From positions 3,202,001 to 3,266,000 of the forward strand of contig NC_010528.1 in the NCBI RefSeq assembly GCF_000069785.1: 64,000 nucleotides of DNA, given 5' to 3'. A program made the position numbers and the translations under genes. Of the stretch, positions 18,227-27,684 are shown piece after piece. Below the pieces are notes generated by a model, which was given only the letters and a program-made list of their open reading frames with translations, had not been told where the DNA came from and did no database searches. Source of the stretch: Cupriavidus taiwanensis LMG 19424 (GTDB lineage Bacteria > Pseudomonadota > Gammaproteobacteria > Burkholderiales > Burkholderiaceae). Numbering within the stretch: position 1 is the stretch's first letter; every line of letters begins with the position of its first letter.

Positions 18227-18298
18227 GTCATCCCCGCGCAGGCGGGGATCCAGCGTCTTTGAAAGTCACTGGGTTCCCGCCTTCGCGGGAACGACAAG
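18227..18298. repeat. Composite inverted repeat, copy 1 (gcl-hyi spacer)
   Basis: Two hairpins: GTCATCCCCGC-GCAG-GCGGGGAT and TTCCCGC-CTT-CGCGGGAA-CGAC. Facing edges (GATCCAG and CACTGGG) can also pair, so the whole unit folds into one branched structure. The same design recurs at 42735-42819, and single hairpins at 20108-20132 and 21507-21535. Confidence 0.8.
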
Positions 18299-18324
18299 AA
18301 AAACCAAGTCACAGGAGATGACAA

Positions 18325-19107
18325 ATGACCAAACTTGCGGCCAACCTCACCATGCTGTTCAACGAAGCCGGTTTTCTCGACCGCTTCGAAGCCGCTGCGC
18401 GCGCGGGCTTCCGCGGCGTGGAATTCCTGTTCCCCTATGCGTTCCATGCGGACCAGATCGCTGACCGCCTGAACCGTTTCCAGCTCGACCTGGTGCTGCA
18501 CAACCTCCCGGCCGGCAAGTGGGACGCGGGCGAGCGCGGCATTGCCTGCCACCCGGACCGCGTCGGCGAGTTCCAGGACGGCGTGGGCGAGGCCATCAAG
18601 TACGCCAAGGTGCTGGGCGTACGCCAGCTGAACTGCCTGGTCGGCATCCTGCCGCAGAACGTCAAGCGCGAGCAGGCCCAGGAAACGCTGGTGGAGAACC
18701 TGCGCTTCGCCGCCGGCGCGCTGGCTGCCGAGCATATCGACCTGCTCATCGAGCCGATCAACACCTTCGACATCCCGGGCTTCTTCCTGTCGCGCACGCA
18801 GCAGGCGCTGGACCTGATCAACCAGGTCAACGCGCCCAACCTGTACGTGCAGTACGACATCTATCACATGCAGCGGATGGAGGGCGAGATCGCCAACACC
18901 ATCAAGTCCAACCTGCCGAAGATCAAGCACATCCAGCTGGCCGACAACCCGGGCCGCAACGAGCCGGGCACGGGCGAGCTGAACTACCAGTACCTGTTCA
19001 AGTTCCTGGACGAGATCGGCTACACCGGCTGGATCGGCTGCGAATACAAGCCGAAGACCACCACCGAAGCCGGCCTGGGCTGGCGCGCCGCGCACGGCGT
19101 GCAGTAA
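18325..19107 (+). CDS. hyi: Hydroxypyruvate isomerase
   Basis: Hyi interconverts hydroxypyruvate and tartronate semialdehyde. The 260-residue product is a TIM-barrel protein of the xylose-isomerase-like group. It starts with the characteristic LAANLTMLFNEAGFLDRFEAAARAGFRGVEFLFPYAF, and carries the conserved barrel glutamates in LLIEPINTFDIPGFFL and WIGCEYKP, with YVQYDIYHMQRMEG and HIQLADNPGRNEPGTGE between them. Length equals that of E. coli Hyi (258). AGGAGA lies before the ATG. It follows gcl after the composite repeat and precedes glxR, the same order as in several proteobacteria. Confidence 0.95.
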   Translation: MTKLAANLTMLFNEAGFLDRFEAAARAGFRGVEFLFPYAFHADQIADRLNRFQLDLVLHNLPAGKWDAGERGIACHPDRVGEFQDGVGEAIKYAKVLGVRQLNCLVGILPQNVKREQAQETLVENLRFAAGALAAEHIDLLIEPINTFDIPGFFLSRTQQALDLINQVNAPNLYVQYDIYHMQRMEGEIANTIKSNLPKIKHIQLADNPGRNEPGTGELNYQYLFKFLDEIGYTGWIGCEYKPKTTTEAGLGWRAAHGVQ

Positions 19108-19175
19108 GCCTGCGGTAACCCGCTAACACCTACGCGAACCCACACAGACTTAATCTCATTCAAGGAGACATCAAC

Positions 19176-20096
19176 ATGGCAAACCAACGCAACGTCGGCT
19201 TCATCGGCCTGGGCATCATGGGCGCACCGATGGCGGGCCACCTGCGCGCCGCCGGCCACACGCTGTTCGTGCATGACGTCAACCCGGCCCCGCAAGCGCT
19301 GGTCGATGCAGGCGTGACCGTCTGCACCAGCGCCGAGGAAGTCGCCAAGCGTGCCGACATCATCATCATCATGGTGCCGGACACGCCGCACGTGGAAGCG
19401 GTGCTGTTCAGCGAGAAGGGCGTGGCCGCCGCGTTCAAGGCGGCCGGCAAGGAAGCCAGCTACAGCAAGATCGTGGTCGACATGAGCTCGATCTCGCCGA
19501 TCGCCACCAAGGACTTCGCCGCGCGCATCAACAAGCTGGGCGCTTCGTACCTGGACGCGCCGGTGTCGGGCGGTGAAGTGGGCGCCAAGGCCGCGTCGCT
19601 GACGATCATGGTTGGCGGCCCGCAGGAAGCCTTCGACCAGGTCAAGCCGCTGTTCGAGCTGATGGGCAAGAACATCACGCTGGTGGGCGGCAACGGCGAC
19701 GGCCAGACCACCAAGGTGGCCAACCAGATCATCGTCGCGCTGAACATCCAGGCCGTGTCCGAAGCGCTGCTGTTCGCCTCCAAGGCCGGCGCCGATCCGG
19801 CCAAGGTGCGCGAGGCGCTGATGGGCGGCTTTGCCGCTTCCCGCATCCTCGAAGTGCACGGCGATCGCATGGTCAAGCGCACCTTCGATCCGGGCTTCCG
19901 CATCGAGCTGCACCAGAAGGACCTGAACCTGGCGCTGCAGGGTGCCAAGGCGCTGGGCGTGGCGCTGCCCAACACCGCGACCGCGCAGGAGCTGTTCAAC
20001 ACCTGCTCGGCCAATGGCCTGGGCAAGCAGGACCACTCGGCCCTGTGCCGCGCGATCGAGATCATGTCTAACCACCAGATCGCCAACGCCAAGTAA
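19176..20096 (+). CDS. glxR: 2-Hydroxy-3-oxopropionate (tartronate semialdehyde) reductase
   Basis: Reduces tartronate semialdehyde to D-glycerate with NAD(P)H. The 306-residue protein belongs to the beta-hydroxyacid dehydrogenase family: N-terminal dinucleotide motif GFIGLGIMGAPMAGHL, substrate motif YLDAPVSGGEVGA, and the catalytic Lys in GNGDGQTTKVANQIIV. The C-terminal RTFDPGFRIELHQKDLNLAL is typical of the GarR/GlxR branch and not of 3-hydroxyisobutyrate dehydrogenase. AAGGAGA precedes the ATG. It takes the product of gcl and hyi and passes glycerate to the next gene's kinase. garR is an equivalent name. Confidence 0.94.
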   Translation: MANQRNVGFIGLGIMGAPMAGHLRAAGHTLFVHDVNPAPQALVDAGVTVCTSAEEVAKRADIIIIMVPDTPHVEAVLFSEKGVAAAFKAAGKEASYSKIVVDMSSISPIATKDFAARINKLGASYLDAPVSGGEVGAKAASLTIMVGGPQEAFDQVKPLFELMGKNITLVGGNGDGQTTKVANQIIVALNIQAVSEALLFASKAGADPAKVREALMGGFAASRILEVHGDRMVKRTFDPGFRIELHQKDLNLALQGAKALGVALPNTATAQELFNTCSANGLGKQDHSALCRAIEIMSNHQIANAK

Positions 20097-20107
20097 GCAG
20101 CAACCCC

Positions 20108-20132
20108 GTCGTCCCCGCCCTGCGGGGACGAC
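20108..20132. repeat. Short inverted repeat (glxR-glycerate kinase spacer)
   Basis: Perfect 11-bp stem (GTCGTCCCCGC with GCGGGGACGAC) around CCT. It belongs to the same repeat family as 18227-18298 and 42735-42819 but holds only one hairpin. No T-run follows, so it is not a classic terminator. Confidence 0.7.
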
Positions 20133-20177
20133 TAGCTTTCGCAGTCAGCCAGTACCCCGTCAGCACCAGGATTCTTC

Positions 20178-21500
20178 ATGCTCGCCACCGAACCCCAAGC
20201 CGCCCTGCTGTCGCCCCAGCGCACGGCAGCCCATCCCGGACAGCTCAATCCGCGCGCGCTGCTGCGCGACCTGTTCGATACCGCGGTCGCTTCCGTCAGC
20301 GCCAGCCATTGCCTGCCGCCGCACCTGCCCGCGCCGCCCAAGGGGCGCACCGTGGTGATCGGTGCCGGCAAGGCCGCCGCGGCGATGGCGCAGGCGGTGG
20401 AAGCGAACTGGCAAGGCGAGCTGTCGGGTCTGGTGGTGACGCGCTACGGCCACGGCGCCGACTGCAAGCGGATCGAAGTGGTCGAAGCCGCCCATCCCGT
20501 CCCCGATGAAGCCGGCGCGCGTGCCGCGCAGCGCATGGTCGAACTGGTGCAGGGGCTGACCGCCGACGACCTGGTGCTGTGCCTGATTTCCGGCGGCGGC
20601 TCCGCGCTGCTGGCCGCGCCCGCGCCGGGCCTGACGCTGGCCGACAAGCAAGCCGTGAACAAGGCGCTGCTCAAGAGCGGCGCCAGCATCGGCGAGATGA
20701 ACTGCGTGCGCAAGCACCTGTCCGCGCTCAAGGGGGGACGCCTGGCGCTGCACTGCGCGCCGGCGCGCGTGGAAACGCTGCTGATTTCCGATATTCCCGG
20801 CGATGACCCGACCCTGATCGCCAGCGGCCCGACGCTGCCCGACGCGACCACCTGCGCCGATGCGCTGGCCGTGATCGCCAAGTACGGCATCGACGTGCCC
20901 GCCAACGTGCGCGCGCACCTGGAAAGCGGTGCCGGCGAAACGCCCAAGCCCGGCGACGCGCGCTTCAACGGCCACCGCAGCGTGACGCTGGCGACCGCGC
21001 AGCAGTCGCTGGAAGCGGCCGCGGCGCGCGCGCGAGAACTGGGCTTCGAGGCCCACATCCTGTCCGACTGCATCGAAGGCGAAGCGCGCGAAGTGGCCGA
21101 AGTGCATGCGGCCATCGCGCGCCAGGTCGCCCAGCGCGGCCAGCCTTTCAGCAAGCCGTGCGTGATCCTGTCCGGCGGCGAGACCACCGTGACCGTGCGC
21201 GGCAAGGGCCGTGGCGGGCGCAATGCGGAGTTCCTGCTGGCGCTGGCGGTGGGGCTCGATGGCCTGGCCGGCGTGCATGCGATTGCCGGCGATACCGATG
21301 GCATCGACGGTTCCGAAGACAACGCCGGTGCGCTGCTCTCGCCCGACACGCTGACCCGCGCCGCCGCGCGTGGGCTGAACGCGCGCGCGCATCTGGAAAA
21401 CAACGATGGCTACGGCTTCTTTGCCGGCGTGGACGACCTGATCGTCACCGGCCCGACCCGTACCAACGTGAACGACTTCCGCGCCATTTTGATTACCTGA
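20178..21500 (+). CDS. Glycerate 2-kinase (MOFRL family, TtuD/GckA type)
   Basis: Phosphorylates D-glycerate with ATP to 2-phosphoglycerate. The 440-residue product has the N-terminal kinase domain with VVIGAGKAAAAMAQAVE, CLISGGGSALLAAP and NCVRKHLSALKGGRLA. The C-terminal MOFRL domain follows (VILSGGETTVTVRGKGRGGRNAEF, then AGDTDGIDGSEDNAGA). This is the glycerate kinase class of the serine cycle and tartrate pathways, unrelated to GarK/GlxK. The gene lies between glxR and pyk; enolase, encoded elsewhere, would link its product to the pyruvate kinase encoded next door. The symbols ttuD and gck are both in use, so none is assigned. Confidence 0.93.
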   Translation: MLATEPQAALLSPQRTAAHPGQLNPRALLRDLFDTAVASVSASHCLPPHLPAPPKGRTVVIGAGKAAAAMAQAVEANWQGELSGLVVTRYGHGADCKRIEVVEAAHPVPDEAGARAAQRMVELVQGLTADDLVLCLISGGGSALLAAPAPGLTLADKQAVNKALLKSGASIGEMNCVRKHLSALKGGRLALHCAPARVETLLISDIPGDDPTLIASGPTLPDATTCADALAVIAKYGIDVPANVRAHLESGAGETPKPGDARFNGHRSVTLATAQQSLEAAAARARELGFEAHILSDCIEGEAREVAEVHAAIARQVAQRGQPFSKPCVILSGGETTVTVRGKGRGGRNAEFLLALAVGLDGLAGVHAIAGDTDGIDGSEDNAGALLSPDTLTRAAARGLNARAHLENNDGYGFFAGVDDLIVTGPTRTNVNDFRAILIT

Positions 21501-21506
21501 TTTTTT

Positions 21507-21535
21507 GTCGTTCCCGCCTGCGCGGGAATGACAAG
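21507..21535. repeat. Short inverted repeat (glycerate kinase-pyk spacer)
   Basis: GTCGTTCCCGC-CTGC-GCGGGAATGAC hairpin directly after the glycerate kinase stop, preceded by a run of six T on the plus strand. It is the right-hand half of the composite element seen at 42735-42819. Confidence 0.7.
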
Positions 21536-21607
21536 CAGCTGAGTACAGCAGTACCAATTGACTCGCGGCGCCGACGCGCCGCTACCGAGAATCGAAGAGG
21601 AGACATC

Positions 21608-23071
21608 ATGAGACGCCAGCGCAAAGCGAAGATCGTGGCCACGCTCGGCCCCGCCAGCACCGACATCGCGGTGATCCGCGCGCTGTTCGAGGCCGGCGCG
21701 GACGTGTTCCGCCTGAACTTCAGCCACGGCACGCACGAGGACCACCGCGCGCGCTACGACGCGGTGCGCCAGGTCGAGGCCGAGACCGGTCGCCCCATCG
21801 CCGTGCTGGCCGACCTGCAGGGCCCCAAGCTGCGCATTGGCACCTTCGCCGCCGGCAAGGTCGCGGTGCGCACCGGCGATGTGTTCGTGCTCGACAGCGA
21901 CCCGACCCCGGGCGACGGCACCCGCGTCTACCTGCCGCACCCGGAGCTGTTCCAGGCCGCGCAGCCCGGCCAGTCGCTGCTGATCGACGACGGCAAGGTG
22001 CGCCTGGCGATCGAGTCGGTGACCACCGGCACCATTACCACGCGCGTCGCCAACAACGGCTCGCTGTCCGACCGCAAGGGCGTGAACGTGCCCGACGCGG
22101 TGATCCCCATCCCCGCGCTGACCGAGAAGGACCGCAAGGACCTGGACTTCGCGCTGTCGCTTGGCGCCGACTGGATCGGCCTGTCGTTCGTGCAGCGCCC
22201 GTCCGACATCGTCGAGGCGCGCGAGATCGTCGGCACCCGTGCCGGCATCCTGTCCAAGATCGAGAAGCCGGCAGCGCTGCAGCAGCTGGAAGAGATCGTG
22301 CGGGTGTCCGATTCGGTGATGGTGGCGCGCGGCGACCTCGGCGTGGAACTGCCGCCCGAGCGCGTGCCCGGCGTGCAGAAGCGCATCCTGCGCGTGTGCC
22401 GCCAGCTGGGCAAGCCGGTGGTGATCGCCACGCAGATGCTCGAATCGATGATCGACTCGCCGGTGCCGACGCGTGCCGAAGCCTCGGACGTGGCCAGCGC
22501 GATCTATGAAGGTGCCGATGCCGTGATGCTGTCGGCCGAGTCGGCCAACGGCCGCTACCCGGTGCAGGCGGTCTCGATGATGAACCGCATCGTCACCGAG
22601 GTCGAGCGCGACCCGCTGTACCGCAACCTGCTCGACGCCCAGCACGAGACCCCGCTGAACACGCGCCAGGATGCCATTTGCGCCGCGCTGCGCGAAGTCA
22701 CACACATCATCGGCGCCGCGGCGACGGTGACCTATACCTCGTCGGGCTCGACCGCGCTGCGCGCCGCGCGCGAGCGGCCGTGCGCGCCGATCGTCAGCAT
22801 CACGCCCAACCTGGACATTGCGCGCCGGCTGGCGATCGCCTGGGGCATCCACTCCACCGTGAGCCCGGACGTGCAGAGCGTCGACGAAATGGTCGAAGCC
22901 GCCACGCGCGCCGCGGTCGCCGAAGGCTATGCCGCGCCGGGTGACCAGATCACCATCGCCGCCGGCATGCCGTTCGGCCAGGGCGGCACCACCAACCTGC
23001 TGCGCGTGGCCGAAGTCAGCGCCAGCGTGGTGGCTGCCGCGCCTGCCGCACGCGAGGCCGCACTGGCCTGA
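21608..23071 (+). CDS. pyk: Pyruvate kinase
   Basis: Converts phosphoenolpyruvate and ADP to pyruvate and ATP. The 487-residue protein shows the start KIVATLGPASTD, the FRLNFSHGTHEDH segment, the ADLQGPKLRIG substrate block, the SKIEKP lysine motif, MVARGDLGVELPPERVPGVQK with metal-binding residues, and IATQMLESMI. The B domain (about 70-170) and the C-terminal regulatory domain are complete. The start is fixed by GAGGAGA just before ATG 21608; the frame runs upstream through the repeat without homology. As the last gene of the glyoxylate cluster it completes the path to pyruvate. It may be a second isozyme besides a glycolytic copy elsewhere, which is inference. Confidence 0.96.
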   Translation: MRRQRKAKIVATLGPASTDIAVIRALFEAGADVFRLNFSHGTHEDHRARYDAVRQVEAETGRPIAVLADLQGPKLRIGTFAAGKVAVRTGDVFVLDSDPTPGDGTRVYLPHPELFQAAQPGQSLLIDDGKVRLAIESVTTGTITTRVANNGSLSDRKGVNVPDAVIPIPALTEKDRKDLDFALSLGADWIGLSFVQRPSDIVEAREIVGTRAGILSKIEKPAALQQLEEIVRVSDSVMVARGDLGVELPPERVPGVQKRILRVCRQLGKPVVIATQMLESMIDSPVPTRAEASDVASAIYEGADAVMLSAESANGRYPVQAVSMMNRIVTEVERDPLYRNLLDAQHETPLNTRQDAICAALREVTHIIGAAATVTYTSSGSTALRAARERPCAPIVSITPNLDIARRLAIAWGIHSTVSPDVQSVDEMVEAATRAAVAEGYAAPGDQITIAAGMPFGQGGTTNLLRVAEVSASVVAAAPAAREAALA

Positions 23072-23153
23072 GCGCGCGCCCGCGCGTTCCCGCTGCGGAA
23101 CGACCACGCCATGACGGAACCGGGTGCAAACCCGGTTTCTTCGCTTTGCCGCA

Positions 23154-23201
23154 CACCGCCCGCATTGCCCGTCTCCAGGGCGAGTGGGCGGTGTTTTTTT
23201 T
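23154..23201 (+). terminator. Intrinsic terminator after pyk
   Basis: CACCGCCC (23154-23161) pairs with GGGCGGTG (23186-23193); an inner GCCC/GGGC pair extends the structure, and eight T follow (23194-23201). A smaller hairpin (AACCGGG with CCCGGTT, 23118-23137) lies just upstream. Together they end the glyoxylate-pyruvate operon. Confidence 0.88.
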
Positions 23202-23317
23202 GGCGTGCCGGCGCGTGCGTCCGCCGGCCCGGCGCGGCGCCACGACCAGCACCGAAGCGGGGATTGCTATACTGGATTCCACTTCCCCTGCCCTCTTTGC
23301 CAAGCCCCGGAGCCCCC

Positions 23318-24187
23318 ATGCGCCTAGACGACGAAGCCGAAAGCCAGCACGTTGAAGACCGCCGCGGCGGATTCGGCGGTCTTGGCGGCAAGTCGATCGG
23401 CATCGGTACGGTCATCATCGCGCTGGCGGCGTCGTATTTCTTCGGCATCGATCCGATGCTGATCATGCAGGGCGCGTCGGTGCTGCAGGGCTCCGGCCCG
23501 CCGCAGCAACAGCAGCAGGCCAACCGGCCGCCGGCAACGGACCAGATGACGGTCTTTACGCGCAGGGTGCTGGGCAATACCGAGCGCACCTGGCAACACA
23601 TCTTCGAGACGCAGCTCAACCGCCGCTATGCGCCGCCGACGCTGGTGCTGTTCTCCGGCGCCACGCCGACGGCGTGCGGCACCGGCCAGTCGGCGATGGG
23701 TCCGTTCTACTGCCCCGGCGACCAGAAGGTCTATATCGACCTCGCCTTCTATGACGAATTGCGCCAGCGCTTCGGCGCCGGCGGCGACTTTGCCCAGGCC
23801 TATGTGATCGCGCACGAGATCGGCCACCATGTGCAGAACCTGCTCGGCGTTTCGGACAAGGTCGACAACGCGCGCCGGCGCATGGGCCAGGCGCAGGCCA
23901 ACCAGCTGTCCGTGCGCATGGAGCTGCAGGCCGACTGCCTCGCCGGGGTGTGGGCCGCTACCGCGCAGCGCGCCAACCAGCAGCTGCTGGAACCCGGCGA
24001 TATCGAAGAAGGCTTGAAGGCCGCCGCCGCGATCGGCGACGACCGGCTGCAGCGGCAGTCCCAGGGCTATGTCGTACCGGAAGCGTTCACCCACGGCTCC
24101 AGCGAGCAGCGCGTGCGCTGGCTGCGCCGCGGCATCGAGTCCGGCGACATCCGCAAGTGCGACGCCTTCGCCGCGCGCGACCTGTAG
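23318..24187 (+). CDS. Neutral zinc metallopeptidase, YpfJ family
   Basis: A 289-residue membrane-anchored protein of the YpfJ/zinc_peptidase family of unknown substrate. After a charged, Gly-rich N-terminus (MRLDDEAESQHVEDRRGG) comes one membrane segment (about 36-58), and a Gln-rich linker (QQQQQANRPPATDQ). The metallopeptidase domain has the zinc motif VIAHEIGHHVQNLLG at about residue 165 and the downstream MELQADCLAGVWA, which supplies the third ligand. ATG 23318 is the start that gives the family N-terminus; the frame extends upstream without similarity. It lies beyond the pyk terminator and upstream of the RND pump gene but on its own transcript. Family secure, function unknown. Confidence 0.85.
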   Translation: MRLDDEAESQHVEDRRGGFGGLGGKSIGIGTVIIALAASYFFGIDPMLIMQGASVLQGSGPPQQQQQANRPPATDQMTVFTRRVLGNTERTWQHIFETQLNRRYAPPTLVLFSGATPTACGTGQSAMGPFYCPGDQKVYIDLAFYDELRQRFGAGGDFAQAYVIAHEIGHHVQNLLGVSDKVDNARRRMGQAQANQLSVRMELQADCLAGVWAATAQRANQQLLEPGDIEEGLKAAAAIGDDRLQRQSQGYVVPEAFTHGSSEQRVRWLRRGIESGDIRKCDAFAARDL

Positions 24188-24237
24188 TTCCCGGCCTCAT
24201 CCCAACCTTGGTGGGGGCCGACAATGTGACGTTTGCG

Positions 24238-24266
24238 TTGTCCCGGCCGGCTTCCCTGTCTATAAT
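24238..24266 (+). promoter_or_regulatory. Promoter upstream of the RND pump gene
   Basis: TTGTCC (24238-24243), a 17-base spacer and a perfect TATAAT (24261-24266). Transcription would start near 24273, leaving about 215 bases of leader before the pump ATG at 24488. The remainder of the 24188-24487 spacer is GC-rich, and I see no supported gene in it. Confidence 0.65.
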
Positions 24267-24487
24267 CGCCGGCAAGGCCGCAGTATGACGGCCGGTCGCC
24301 GGCGTCGATCCTCACCGGTCTTCCCCGCCGCAGCGCCGGGTCCCTTCCCCGCCGGACCCCCGTACCACCGGTACGCGCCATTGCCGCAGTCGTTGCGGCG
24401 TCTCCGCACCCAAGCCGTTCCGTTCCAACCGCACCGGAGCCACGGCGATCTTCACTTGCCGTGCGCCCGTGCCAGCCCTGACCTGAC

Positions 24488-27400
24488 ATGGCGTCGTTTT
24501 TCCTGAAGCGCCCGGCGTTTGCCTGGGTGCTGGCCATCCTGACCGTGGTGGCGGGCCTGCTGGCCCTGAACCGCATCCCCATCGCCCAGTATCCGGCGGT
24601 GGCGCCACCCACGGTGATCATCTATGCCGATTACCCCGGCGCGTCCGCGCGCACGGTCGAGGATCGCGTCACCGCGGTGCTGGAGCAGCAGATGCACGGC
24701 ATTCCGGGCCTGCTCTACCTGGATTCCAGCAGCGAGGGCGGCACCGCCACGGTGACGCTGGGCTTCCGCCAGGGCACCGACCCGCAGCTGGCGCAGGTCA
24801 ACGTGCGCAACCGCGTGGCCCAGGCCGAACCGCTGCTGCCCGAGGCGGTGCGCCGCGGCGGGGTCTATGTCGACCAGGCCAGCAGCAGCGCCTTCATGTA
24901 TGTGTCGCTGGTGTCGGACAGCGGCCAGCTCGACGAGACCGCGCTAGGCGACTTTGCCGCGGGCTCGGTGCTGCCGCTGCTGCGCCGCCTGCCCGGCATC
25001 GGCAAGGCCGAGCCCTACGGCGCCGAGTACGCGCTGAGGATCTGGTTCGACCCGGACAAGCTGAACGCCTTCAACCTGACTACGGCCGAGGTCGAGGCCG
25101 CGATCCGCGCGCGCAATGGCAACGTCACGCCGGGCCAGCTGGGCGGCGCGCCGGCCGTGCCGGGCCAGCCGTTCCAGGCGATCGTGCGTCCGCCGGCGCC
25201 GATGAGCGACGCGCAGGCGTTCGGGCGCATCGTGGTGCGCGCCGCCACCGACGGCTCGGCGGTGCTGTTGCGCGATGTGGCGCGGGTGGAGCTTGCCGCC
25301 AGCGACTACCGCTACGGCTCCACGCTGAACACGCGCAACGCCGCCTCGATCGGCCTGAAGCTGGCCGACGGCGCCAACGTGCTGCAGACCTCGCGTACCG
25401 TGCGCGCGGCGCTGGATGCCGCCAGCAAGGGCTTCCCGGGCGACGTGCGCTATGAGATCTCGTATGACGGCGCCACCTTCGTGCAGGCGTCGATCTCGCG
25501 CGTGGTGCTGACGCTGATCGAGGCCACGGTACTGGTGTTCCTGATCCTTTACCTGTTCCTCGGCAACCTGCGCGCCACGCTGATCCCCTGCATCGTGGTG
25601 CCGGTGTCGCTGCTCGGCACGGTCGCGTGCCTGTATGCGCTGGGCCTGTCGCTGAACGTGATCACGCTGTTCGGCGTGGTGCTGGCGATCGGCATCCTGG
25701 TCGACGACGCCATCGTGGTGGTGGAAAACGTCGAGCGCATCATGCGCACCGATGGCGTCGGCGCGATGGAGGCCGCGGCGCGCTCGATGCGCGAAGTCTC
25801 GGGCGCGCTGGTCGCGGTGACGCTGGTGCTGTGCGCGGTGTTCGTGCCGATGGCGTTCTTCGGCAGCGCCGTGGGCGTGATCTACCGGCATTTCGCCGTG
25901 ACGCTGGCGGTGTCGATCGCGTTCTCGCTGTTCTTTGCGCTGACGCTGGCGCCGGCGATGTGCGCCAGCCTGCTGCGCCACAGCGCGGCGCCGGCGCGCG
26001 GACCGCTGGCGTGGTTCGACGCGCGCTTTGCCGCGTTCACCGCGCGCTATGCCGGCTGGGTACAGGCGCTGCAGCGGCGGCGGCTGCGCTGGCTGGCGGT
26101 GTACCTGGCGCTGACGCTGGCGTGCGGCTATGCCCTGTGGAAAATGCCCAGCGGTTTCCTGCCCGAAGAGGACACCGGCGAGATCGTGGTCGATGTGGAA
26201 TTGCCCGCCGGCAGCACGCAGGCCGACACGCGACGCCTGGTCGCCAGCCTCGAGCAGTGGATGCGCGACCAGCACTACCCGGTGCGTTCCAGCTTTGCCG
26301 TGCTGGGCTGGAGCAGCGGCGGCAGCGGCGAGCAGCGCGCCAGCCTGTTCATCGGCCTGACCGACTGGAAGGTGCGCGGGCGCGGGCAGTCGGCGCAGGC
26401 GGTACTGGAACGGCTCTCGGCCGGCCTGGAAAGCTGGCCCGGCCGCGGCGCCGCGCAGCTGTTCGCCTACAACAGCTCGGCGCTGCCGGAACTGGGCAGC
26501 ATCGGCGGCCTGGACATGCGCCTGGTGGCGCGCCAGCCGGTGGGGCGCGAGGCGCTGTTCGCCGCGCGCGACAAGCTGATCGAGCGCGCCAGGCAAGACC
26601 CGGTGCTGGGCGAGGTGCGCGCCACCACCGGCCAGCCGGTACCGGCGCTGGACCTGAAGTTCGACTACCCCAAGGCCGAGGCCTTCGGCGTCGATGCCGA
26701 GCTCGTGCACCACACGCTGTCGGCGACGCTGGGCTCGCGCTATATCGACGAGGTGGCGCGCGAAGGCCGGGTACGGCGCGTGATCCTGCAGGCCGACGCC
26801 CCGTTCCGCATGCACCCGGATCAGCTTGCCCGCGTACACGTGCGCAACGCCCAGGGCGCGATGGTGTCGCTTGCCGCGTTTGCTTCGCTGGAATGGGGGC
26901 AAGGCGAGGTCACGCTGGAGCGCTTCGACGGCTTCAGCTCGGTGCGCATCAATGCCGAAGTGGCGCCGGGCTACACCACCGGCGCGGCGATGACGCGGCT
27001 GGCGGAACTCGTGCGTGAGCTGGGTCCCGAATTCGACGTGCGCTGGACCGGGCGCGCCTACGAGCAGGAGCAGACCGGCACGCAGGCGCCGTGGCTGTTC
27101 GCGCTGTCGCTGCTGTTTATCTTCCTGTGCCTGGTGGCGCTGTATGAAAGCTGGACCTTGCCGCTGGCGGTGATTGCGATCGTGCCCACCGGCCTGATGG
27201 GCGCGGCCGCCGCGATCTGGCTGCGCGCCATGCCCAACGACGTCTACTTCAAGGTCGGCGTGGTGGTGATCATGGGCCTGGCGGCCAAGAACGCCATCCT
27301 GATCGTCGAATATGCCGAGCAGCTGCGGCGCGGCGCCGCGGGCGCCATGGATGTGGTCGAGGCCGCCACGCGCGCGGCGCGCCAGCGGCTGCGTCCGGTG

Positions 27401-27628
27401 GTGATGACCTCGCTGGCGTTCGTGCTGGGCGTGGTGCCGCTGGCGATCAGCACCGGCCCAGGCGCGGGCGCGCAACAGGCGGTCGGCACCGGCGTGCTGG
27501 GCGGCATGCTGGGCGCGACGGTGCTGGGCACGCTGGCGGTGCCGCTGCTGTACGCGGCCATCGCGCGCCGCTTGCCGCGTGCGCGGCCGGCGCCGGAACC
27601 TGCGGCAGCAGCAAGCCCTGCGGAATAG
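24488..27628 (+). CDS. RND efflux transporter permease (HAE-1/AcrB-like)
   Basis: A 1046-residue inner-membrane drug/proton antiporter subunit of the resistance-nodulation-division superfamily. It starts with FFLKRPAFAWVLAILTVVAGL, has the typical two halves of six helices each, and keeps the proton-relay pair Asp-Asp in TM4 (GILVDDAIVVVENVERIMR) and the TM10 Lys block (VVIMGLAAKNAILIVEYAEQLR). The two large periplasmic loops are complete. AcrB-type pumps work as trimers with a periplasmic adaptor and a TolC-like channel; neither gene is adjacent, since the next gene is on the other strand. It must share partners encoded elsewhere or act differently. Substrates cannot be read from sequence. 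Confidence 0.92.
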   Translation: MASFFLKRPAFAWVLAILTVVAGLLALNRIPIAQYPAVAPPTVIIYADYPGASARTVEDRVTAVLEQQMHGIPGLLYLDSSSEGGTATVTLGFRQGTDPQLAQVNVRNRVAQAEPLLPEAVRRGGVYVDQASSSAFMYVSLVSDSGQLDETALGDFAAGSVLPLLRRLPGIGKAEPYGAEYALRIWFDPDKLNAFNLTTAEVEAAIRARNGNVTPGQLGGAPAVPGQPFQAIVRPPAPMSDAQAFGRIVVRAATDGSAVLLRDVARVELAASDYRYGSTLNTRNAASIGLKLADGANVLQTSRTVRAALDAASKGFPGDVRYEISYDGATFVQASISRVVLTLIEATVLVFLILYLFLGNLRATLIPCIVVPVSLLGTVACLYALGLSLNVITLFGVVLAIGILVDDAIVVVENVERIMRTDGVGAMEAAARSMREVSGALVAVTLVLCAVFVPMAFFGSAVGVIYRHFAVTLAVSIAFSLFFALTLAPAMCASLLRHSAAPARGPLAWFDARFAAFTARYAGWVQALQRRRLRWLAVYLALTLACGYALWKMPSGFLPEEDTGEIVVDVELPAGSTQADTRRLVASLEQWMRDQHYPVRSSFAVLGWSSGGSGEQRASLFIGLTDWKVRGRGQSAQAVLERLSAGLESWPGRGAAQLFAYNSSALPELGSIGGLDMRLVARQPVGREALFAARDKLIERARQDPVLGEVRATTGQPVPALDLKFDYPKAEAFGVDAELVHHTLSATLGSRYIDEVAREGRVRRVILQADAPFRMHPDQLARVHVRNAQGAMVSLAAFASLEWGQGEVTLERFDGFSSVRINAEVAPGYTTGAAMTRLAELVRELGPEFDVRWTGRAYEQEQTGTQAPWLFALSLLFIFLCLVALYESWTLPLAVIAIVPTGLMGAAAAIWLRAMPNDVYFKVGVVVIMGLAAKNAILIVEYAEQLRRGAAGAMDVVEAATRAARQRLRPVVMTSLAFVLGVVPLAISTGPGAGAQQAVGTGVLGGMLGATVLGTLAVPLLYAAIARRLPRARPAPEPAAAASPAE

Positions 27629-27684
27629 AAAAACGCCTGCCAGGCGAATAGAGAAGGAGGAGGAGGTCGGCCGGGCAGGCGGGA

